The notes below the pieces were generated by a model. The model was not told where the DNA came from. It did no database searches and saw nothing but the letters and a program-made list of their open reading frames with translations. From Tubulinosema ratisbonensis (lineage: Eukaryota > Microsporidia > Tubulinosematidae), in NCBI GenBank assembly GCA_004000155.1, contig RCSS01000193.1:1-11617 (forward strand): a DNA stretch of 11,617 bases. Reading direction: 5' to 3'. The position numbers and the translations under genes were made by a program. Below, one piece after another: positions 6,845-11,617 of the stretch. Numbering within the stretch: the first letter of the stretch is position 1; each line of letters opens with the position of its first letter.

Positions 6845-8214
6845 CTGTTTGTGGTTCTTTTTTTTAATTTAATTGTTTTAATTTGATTGATAAATTATAA
6901 ATTTAATTAAATAAACTCTTTTTTGTATGCATTCATAAATTTAAAGGATTATTCCCTTTTTTTGATTTAAAATGTTTTAAATGAGTAAATTAAAAATTAA
7001 TTATTTTCAATTTTGTATTTATTAAATTAAAAAAATATTTATTTATTTACAATTAAATGATGTTAAAAAACTTTACTAATATTTTCACTAAACATGATTA
7101 TAAAATAAAGAAAATTTTTTAACATCATTTAATTTTAAGTAAAAAAAATATTTTTTTAATTTAATAAATAAAAAATTATATTTTTAAAATTTGATGGTAG
7201 ATGTAATAAATGCTGTCTTAATAAAAGAACAAATTTAAAAAAAAGAAGGATTTTACTACTAATGTAATTAACAATGAATTAGTAATTGTTTTACTATTTA
7301 AATCAATTTCTAATCTATTGTTAAATTTTTAGGATAAATGAATAAAAATATTCAAATTTTAAAAAAACATTTTAAAACAGATTTTACATTATGAAGCTTT
7401 ACTATCTCATCCAATCAGAAGTAATTATCATATAAAAAACAGATGAAATGCATTTGTTTAAGAAAAATTTTACGGGAGAAGAGTTCTTAATCAAAGAATT
7501 GTATTTTGTTAATCGTAAATACGCTTTTCATGGAAATAGCAAAAAAAAATACAGTAGTCTTTGAAGCTAAAATAATAAAACACATCAATCCATACACAGG
7601 TGTTTTTTTCTGATAAATAGTTCTCATATATTTTATTTTTTAAAAAGTGCGATCAAAATTATTACATTGGTAAACACCACATAAAAAATAAACTAATTTA
7701 TTTTACAAATACCCAATAAAGTAAATCAATTTGTAAATATTTTATAAGATTTAAAGAAGTATACAAAACAATCAAAAATTAATTTTTCTAACGAATTTTA
7801 TTTAGAACAATTTATAAAATCAAAAGTTAAATTTTTAACATATTAAGTAAAATTAATATTAATTTGATTATTTTGAGTTATAAAATGTTTAACATCTTTT
7901 GGTATAAGAAAAACAAATGCTTTTTTAAAACATTTTAAATCTAAATGAATAATATTCTTTACAAATTTTTAAGGATCCTTAAAATGAAAGGTTACCATAA
8001 ATTTAATATTCTAAAATTAATTTTTATTTTAAAACTTTTTTAATGTTTGTAATATTCATTTAGTCTCATACTTAAAATTCAGATTAACTAAATATAGTTT
8101 TAAAATTTGTTTCTTTATAAAACAATTTTATATTTAAAAAAATAGGTTTTATTACTTATTTTATTTAAAAAAATTTTATTCACTGATAATCTTATTTTTT
8201 TGATTCAATTAGAT
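6845..8214. other. Gene-free A/T-rich region with multiple inverted repeats
   Basis: There is no reading frame of convincing length on either strand. The stretch holds a large foldback (7009-7177), a weaker imperfect inverted repeat (about 7265-7282 with 7311-7328), an 18-bp perfect palindrome TTTTAAGGATCCTTAAAA (7967-7984), and an 11-bp inverted pair CTAAATGAATA (7941-7951 with 8053-8063) bracketing that palindrome. Two short overlapping frames between 7448 and 7613 contain more G/C than their surroundings but match nothing I know. The density of inverted repeats suggests decayed mobile DNA. Confidence 0.6.
7009..7177. repeat. Large foldback (62-nt arms), MITE-like
   Basis: Arms 7009-7070 and 7115-7177 are inverted copies. 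The inner 20 nt (7051-7070/7115-7134) and a 24-nt block (7017-7040/7146-7169) match perfectly; an unmatched stretch of about 10 nt separates them and one mismatch lies at 7015/7171. The inner block AATTAAATGATGTTAAAAAA has enough sequence complexity to exclude simple A/T chance pairing. The 44-nt centre is unpaired. It has no coding capacity and resembles a miniature inverted-repeat element; target-site duplications are not evident. Confidence 0.75.
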
Positions 8215-9168
8215 TTATTTTAAATTACAATTTTCTAACATTTTTTCATAAACAACAAAATTAATCATACCATCACTAACAAACCTTTCACTATCATTCT
8301 CAATACTTACATAAGTATCATCAAACAAATAAAAAAATCCATTTCTACGACTAACACACCTAAAAAAACTTTTATTTTTTTCTCCAAAAGTGATAAACCC
8401 TACAGATTTTAACAAATATAAACTTTTGAATTTGATCTCCAAATTTGTTTTTAAGTCAAATGTTTCTTTTGTAAAAAATGTTTGATTAAAAGAAAAAATA
8501 AGAATTTTGGGATGGTGAAGGTATCTTGGTTGAAGATCTTTGTTCGGTTGGTTAATTAATAAATTAATTGTGTGTTGAATGTTTTTTATTGCAAGGGTTA
8601 GAATTTTAAATGTGATTTTATAATTTTTATCGAAATATCCCAAGCCAAACAGTTCAAAAATGGTTGAACAATCAACAATCTGACAATATTCTTTATAACT
8701 TAGCTCATCTAACCTTTCAAAAAATAACATCCGATCCTCCATTTCTTCTTTAAACAATTGATTTACAATCGCAATGTACAAATTAGCAGAAAAAGAAGAA
8801 TTATCTTCAAAAAAAATCTTTTTCTCATGAAAATATTCCATAATTCTTTCGTAAAACATTTTGTTCTGAACTGGAAAACCATTCTTTTTAATTTGTTCTA
8901 TAAATTTGTATATTAATTTGGTGATACTATTTTCTTTTAGTTGTGATTTTTTAAGATAATCTATCAAATCATCAAAAGAAGCTAATGATTGGATACAAGT
9001 GTTTAGTGCTGATGATTGTCTGTTATAAGCTTTTATACCTCTTACATCGTAACCTTGTGCATATTTCTTTGTTTCTAGGATACGTAAATAAATTCTTACC
9101 ATGAATATGCAAAAAATGGCTGTGCCTGCAAAAGCAAAAATAAATATTTGTAGTGAAGTACCTAACAT
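8215..9168 (-). CDS. Membrane-anchored USP-like protein, probable pseudoenzyme
   Basis: The 317-residue protein resembles a small ubiquitin-specific protease (peptidase C19) without its catalytic residues. Residues about 5-24 form one hydrophobic span, followed by a basic stretch, giving an N-terminal anchor as in yeast Ubp1 or animal USP30. The Cys box reads G44-I-K-A-Y-N-R-Q-S-S53-A-L-N-T-C-I-Q-S-L, alignable with GL.N.GNTCYMNS.LQ.L; the nucleophile position is Ser53. The His box near the C-terminus reads GEKNKSFFRCVSRRNGFFYL then FDDTYV, where the family has GHY..........W..FDD..V; the His position is Ser267, while the Asp pair (283-284) and final VVYEK (YLLFY-like) are kept. It is shorter than most USPs, so parts of the fingers are missing. 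A ubiquitin-binding or scaffold role is inferred. Start context is ATCCTTAATG. The USP call is by motif only. Confidence 0.6.
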   Translation of the reverse strand: MLGTSLQIFIFAFAGTAIFCIFMVRIYLRILETKKYAQGYDVRGIKAYNRQSSALNTCIQSLASFDDLIDYLKKSQLKENSITKLIYKFIEQIKKNGFPVQNKMFYERIMEYFHEKKIFFEDNSSFSANLYIAIVNQLFKEEMEDRMLFFERLDELSYKEYCQIVDCSTIFELFGLGYFDKNYKITFKILTLAIKNIQHTINLLINQPNKDLQPRYLHHPKILIFSFNQTFFTKETFDLKTNLEIKFKSLYLLKSVGFITFGEKNKSFFRCVSRRNGFFYLFDDTYVSIENDSERFVSDGMINFVVYEKMLENCNLK

Positions 9169-9175
9169 TAAGGAT
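9169..9175 (-). promoter_or_regulatory. CC start motif of the USP-like gene
   Basis: The minus strand reads ATCCTTAATG, with CC 3 nt before ATG, nearly the same as ATCCTTTATG-type contexts at the other genes. It supports this start codon. Confidence 0.45.
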
Positions 9176-9662
9176 ATTTTTTTGTTTACTTATTTAAAGT
9201 ATATTTTTATTAAAAATACTTTTATAAATTTGTGTAAAATAACAGGTCTAGACTTAAAATTATAAATTTAATTTTTAAAAATATTGTGATTATGAATTTA
9301 ATTAAAGTATAAATAACTTATATGTTACCATTTTTAAAAAGAACAAAATTGACTAGAAGTCAGACGATATTTTCTAAAGAACTAATTGATTTATAAAAAG
9401 AGAAAAAAATTATCTTTTTTAAAAAAGAATAAATTTTTAAGAAGTATTAATTTAATAATAAATTTTAATAGTATATTTCTTTTAAAATAGTCTTAACATT
9501 GTGTTTAATTCTTTTTTTAATTTAATAAATTAAATATTTTTTTTATTTTAATTTTATAGGTAATTAAAAATATAATTTTTTAAATTTTAAAGAAATTTAT
9601 TATTTTGATAAAATACCTAATTATTTATTCTTTTATAAAAATCTTTAAACAGTCCTTTAATT

Positions 9663-9741
9663 CATTTTTTTGATAAATTAAAAAAAAATCTTTTTTTATG
9701 ATAAATTAAAAAAATTTCCTTTTTTATGATAAACTAAACCA
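9663..9741. repeat. Three degenerate tandem repeats plus an inverted copy downstream
   Basis: Three successive units share T6-7 (ATG) ATAAA(T/C)TAAA followed by A/C sequence, with unit starts near 9665, 9691 and 9719 (spacing about 25-28 nt). The second unit also has an inverted partner: 9687-9705 (AATCTTTTTTTATGATAAA) is exactly complementary to 9776-9794. The array lies upstream of the 48-residue gene and could fold into a hairpin or carry repeated protein-binding sites. Confidence 0.6.
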
Positions 9742-9846
9742 ATAAACTAATAATCAAAACTAAACATTTATTAATTTTATCATAAAAAAAGATTATTTTT
9801 TTAATAAAAGGAGTAAAAAGTATTTATACCTAAAAAATAATCAGGT

Positions 9847-9993
9847 ATGAATTTTAAACCTTATGTACCTATAATAGCTCTGGTTTCTGTGTTATTTCTC
9901 GGATTGACTGTATTCTTTTATTTCTACAAGTATGATAGAAAAGTATGTAAATTTAAAAGAAGAATTAAAACAACAAAAGTGAAGGCAGGTTAG
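9847..9993 (+). CDS. Small single-pass membrane protein, 48 residues
   Basis: The frame reads MNFKPYVPIIALVSVLFLGL, TVFFYFYKYDRK, then VCKFKRRIKTTKVKAG. Residues about 6-27 are one strongly hydrophobic span with helix-compatible composition; the C-terminal 20 residues are highly basic and polar. By the positive-inside rule the tail would be cytosolic and the N-terminus lumenal or external. The codons are richer in G and C than the flanking DNA (GTACCT, GCTCTGGTT, CTCGGATTG), unlike random A/T sequence, which supports a real gene. There is no CC directly at the start; the local context is AATCAGGTATG. The size and layout resemble small subunits of ER translocon, oligosaccharyltransferase or mitochondrial import complexes, but I cannot match any of them. 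Confidence 0.6.
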   Translation: MNFKPYVPIIALVSVLFLGLTVFFYFYKYDRKVCKFKRRIKTTKVKAG

Positions 9994-10201
9994 AAAAATA
10001 AATAATCTTTTTAAAAAATTGATATAAATATTTTATGACTATTTAAATATTCTTTTTATAACAAATTAATATTTAAATATTACGTAATGAAATATATTAT
10101 TGTTTATTTTAATAATTAATATTTTTTTTCAATTAAATTTTACTCTCTTTGTTACTGTTTAAACACTCTCTTGATATTATCTATTTATATTTTAATCATA
10201 A
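9994..10201. other. Short intergenic spacer before tRNA-Val
   Basis: About 200 nt of A/T-rich sequence between the 48-residue gene and tRNA-Val. No further feature is visible; tRNA promoters are internal. Confidence 0.5.
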
Positions 10202-10274
10202 GCCCTTGTAGTGTAGTGGTTATCACGTCTCCTTTACACGGAAAAGGTCCCCGGTTCGAACCCGGGCGAGGGCA
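10202..10274 (+). tRNA. tRNA-Val (anticodon UAC)
   Basis: A 73-nt cloverleaf reading valine codon GUA. The acceptor stem GCCCTTG/CGAGGGC has one G.U pair and discriminator A (10274). The D arm is GTGT-AGTGGTTA-TCAC, the anticodon loop TTTACAC with TAC at 10235-10237, the variable loop AGGTC, and the T arm CCCGG-TTCGAAC-CCGGG. The A box overlaps the D arm and the B box is GGTTCGAAC. No CCA is encoded, as expected for a eukaryotic nuclear tRNA. The anticodon stem TCTCC/GGAAA contains one C.A mismatch (10229/10243, positions 28-42), and the last D-stem pair is T.T. There is no intron. Confidence 0.95.
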
Positions 10275-10280
10275 TTTTTT
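10275..10280 (+). terminator. Pol III T-run terminator of tRNA-Val
   Basis: Six T residues directly follow the discriminator base, the usual RNA polymerase III stop signal. Confidence 0.85.
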
Positions 10281-10340
10281 CAATTATTTTTTTATATAAA
10301 ATTTTTTAATTAATTTTTTAAATATTAATATTTTTATTAA

Positions 10341-10346
10341 TCCTTT
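10341..10346 (+). promoter_or_regulatory. CC start motif of the RING gene
   Basis: TCCTTT precedes ATG at 10347, with CC 3 nt before the start, repeating the context at the 151-residue gene on the other strand. This is consistent with the microsporidian C-rich start signal. Confidence 0.5.
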
Positions 10347-10937
10347 ATGGATGTAAATTATTTAAAATCTTATTTCCTCATAATACTATTAACCTTCATA
10401 CTTGGTAACTTATTTTTCTTTGTTCTTTATTTTTCTAACAAATATTTCAAAATAAAGAGAAAGTCTTGTATTAAAAAAATAAGAGATTTGACTGACGAAG
10501 ACGATCCAAGAAAATGTGTGCTTTGCTCATCAAGGCCGGGAAACCCAGTTCTAACATTGTGTGGCCATACATACTGTCTGAACTGCTATAATGTCTATTT
10601 TAAGAATACTGGTGATACATATTATTGTATTTCTTGCCGTGATTTTTTACATGTAAATGATTTTATACCATTTTATCCTGGTTCTTTCGATACAAATGAT
10701 ATTTTAAGAGAAGAAAAAAGACCAATTATAAATAACATTTTAGAAGAAAATCAAAAAGAACTTATTAGGCGTAGAAGTTTATTGTTAGGTTATGTGATTG
10801 ATAAATACAATAGGATACCACTTAAAATTGCTGTACCTAATCAGAATGACCATAATTATTTTAAAAAATATCAGTTGTATTTGGTAATTGGTTCTGTGTT
10901 TATGTGTTTTGTTTATTTTGTTTATCATAAAAAATGA
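10347..10937 (+). CDS. RING-finger membrane protein, RNF5/Rma1-like E3 ligase
   Basis: Predicted ubiquitin ligase acting at an internal membrane, probably the ER. The C3HC4 RING at residues 57-97 has all eight ligands: Cys57, Cys60, Cys72, His74, Cys77, Cys80, Cys94, Cys97 (C-x2-C-x11-C-x-H-x2-C-x2-C-x13-C-x2-C). The core PVLTLCGHTYCLNC and the following DFIPFYPG resemble RNF5/RNF185/Rma1 (..LCGH.FC..C.. and VIPLYGRG). The usual Pro after Cys94 is Ile (CISC). A C-terminal hydrophobic span at about 177-193 with tail HKK is like the RNF5 anchor, but an additional N-terminal span (about 8-29) followed by basic KRKSCIKK is not usual for that family. Two spans place both the RING and the linker on the cytosolic side. 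Length is 196 residues. E3 activity is inferred from the intact RING. Confidence 0.85.
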   Translation: MDVNYLKSYFLIILLTFILGNLFFFVLYFSNKYFKIKRKSCIKKIRDLTDEDDPRKCVLCSSRPGNPVLTLCGHTYCLNCYNVYFKNTGDTYYCISCRDFLHVNDFIPFYPGSFDTNDILREEKRPIINNILEENQKELIRRRSLLLGYVIDKYNRIPLKIAVPNQNDHNYFKKYQLYLVIGSVFMCFVYFVYHKK

Positions 10938-11155
10938 GAATTTTTGATAAGCAAATGATTTTAAAAATCAATAAAGTAATTTATTTTTTCTTTTAAATTT
11001 AAGGTTCTGATCAGATATTTTAATTTTGAATAAAGTAAATTTGTAATTAATTTACATGATTAAGTAATTGGAATTGACCAGGAATAAATGTATTTTAGCA
11101 GTTTTTTTATAGATTTGTTTTTTTCGTTGAGACTCTACTTTGATGCAGTTCTTTA
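10938..11155. other. Spacer between RING gene and candidate RNA copy 2
   Basis: About 220 nt of A/T-rich sequence with a small hairpin GTAAATT/AATTTAC (11035-11055). The TATA-like TTTTATAG near 11105 lies about 50 nt before copy 2. Nothing else is recognised. Confidence 0.4.
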
Positions 11156-11361
11156 TTTTTTGTTTTGTAACCAAAACTAACAAGTAAAGGTATATTTAGA
11201 CAATCAATAGGGCACCGGAAGTGAATTTAGCGTGTATAAGGCCAAAATACCCAGAAGATTTTCTACTTGCATAGAAACATCTTTTAATCTATGTTTCTTT
11301 ATTGAAGAACTCTATAAAGCATACATACCTTATAGATTTTTTCATCCCCGGGAACAAAAAA
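11156..11361 (+). ncRNA. Candidate structured non-coding RNA, copy 2
   Basis: Diverged relative of 68-289 in the same orientation. By my hand alignment 33 of 42 columns agree across 80-120 versus 11169-11210, and 15 of 17 across 137-153 versus 11226-11242. The 3' block CATCCC..GG.AACAAAAAA is also shared (11343-11361). The same folds are possible: closing helix TTTTTTGTT (11156-11164) with AACAAAAAA (11353-11361); long-range helix 11221-11225/11341-11345 and 11215-11218/11348-11351 separated by two A.C mismatches; and GCAC (11212-11215) with GTGT (11232-11235). Inner pairs A-U here are G-C in copy 1, a compensatory difference. Hairpins at 11273-11298 and 11312-11335 fill the middle. The family is unrecognised. 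Confidence 0.5.
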
Positions 11362-11617
11362 TCCTTTAGCTGTAAGTATTTTTTGATAAAAATCATTAAT
11401 TTACAAAAAATTGTGAGTAGATGTAGCATACTTGAAACTTGATCAATAAAACAAACCAACAGATACATTTTAATTTTGTTTGTTTATAAAAAAAAATTCA
11501 AGAAAGAAAGCTATTACATTAATATTTGTACAAGAGCTTAACCAATTTAAGAAAATTGATTAAGTTTTAAAGTGCCCGTAAGTTAAAAGAAGTAAATCGT
11601 ATTTTAAAATTTCTTTT
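11362..11617. other. A/T-rich end of window
   Basis: About 250 nt after candidate RNA copy 2. I see no frame, RNA gene or strong repeat. The 11-nt string ATTAATTTACA occurs at 11046-11056 and 11395-11405 around copy 2, which may be chance. Confidence 0.4.

Larger units (their letters stand above)
9169..9846. other. A/T-rich divergent intergenic region
   Basis: About 680 nt between the minus-strand USP-like gene and the plus-strand 48-residue gene, so it should hold both promoters. Apart from tandem and inverted repeats near 9663-9800, only A/T-rich low-complexity sequence is visible. I see no RNA gene or convincing frame. Confidence 0.6.

Noticed and set aside
7448..7613. Two short overlapping plus-strand frames (38 and 27 residues), possibly a decayed transposase
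   Set aside because: The local G/C is higher than around it, but no transposase motif is recognisable and the frames are within chance length.
11046..11405. ATTAATTTACA direct repeat around candidate RNA copy 2 as a target-site duplication
   Set aside because: An 11-nt A/T-rich match about 350 nt apart is within chance and does not abut the element.
1..11617. CRISPR array, bacterial operon or ribosomal RNA genes
   Set aside because: No regularly spaced identical repeats, no bacterial gene layout, and no rRNA core sequences were found.

Overview
The window looks like nuclear DNA of a microsporidian, or failing that another very AT-rich, intron-poor unicellular eukaryote. The reasons are a eukaryote-type glutaminyl-tRNA synthetase, a Spc97/Spc98-family gamma-tubulin complex protein, ubiquitin-system membrane proteins, and a nuclear-type tRNA-Val with no encoded CCA and a Pol III T-run. 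All reading frames are uninterrupted by introns, and a short C-rich motif (CC or CCC) lies 0-8 nt before most start codons, as is known for microsporidia. Intergenic DNA is long and almost pure A/T, which suggests one of the larger, less compact microsporidian genomes. The species cannot be named from this sequence.

Layout. A candidate structured RNA (copy 1, about 68-289) sits inside partial inverted repeats. Glutaminyl-tRNA synthetase follows (615-2708, +), then a 37-bp-arm intergenic hairpin (2784-2892). Next, on the minus strand, are a gamma-tubulin complex protein (3034-4632), a 151-residue orphan (4758-5213), a T-rich low-complexity tract (about 5221-5545) and a 393-residue orphan with a signal-peptide-like N-terminus (5663-6844). 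A 1.4-kb gene-free stretch (6845-8214) carries a large foldback (7009-7177). The next gene (8215-9168, -) encodes a membrane-anchored protein of the ubiquitin-specific protease fold in which the catalytic Cys and His positions are both Ser. Then come an AT-rich spacer with tandem and inverted repeats, a 48-residue single-pass membrane protein (9847-9993, +), tRNA-Val(UAC) (10202-10274), a RING-finger membrane protein resembling RNF5/Rma1 (10347-10937, +), and a second copy of the candidate RNA (about 11156-11361).

The genes are independent units rather than an operon: housekeeping translation, microtubule nucleation, and two membrane-bound ubiquitin-system proteins. The most noteworthy signals are (1) two diverged copies of an unrecognised ~200-nt element about 11 kb apart on the same strand, with compensatory changes in a long-range helix and G.U pairs that fix the plus strand as the RNA sense; (2) the apparently inactive membrane-anchored USP-like protein; and (3) a strong, repeated C-rich to G-rich switch along the coding strand of the genes. 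No homology search was possible; all family calls come from reading motifs.
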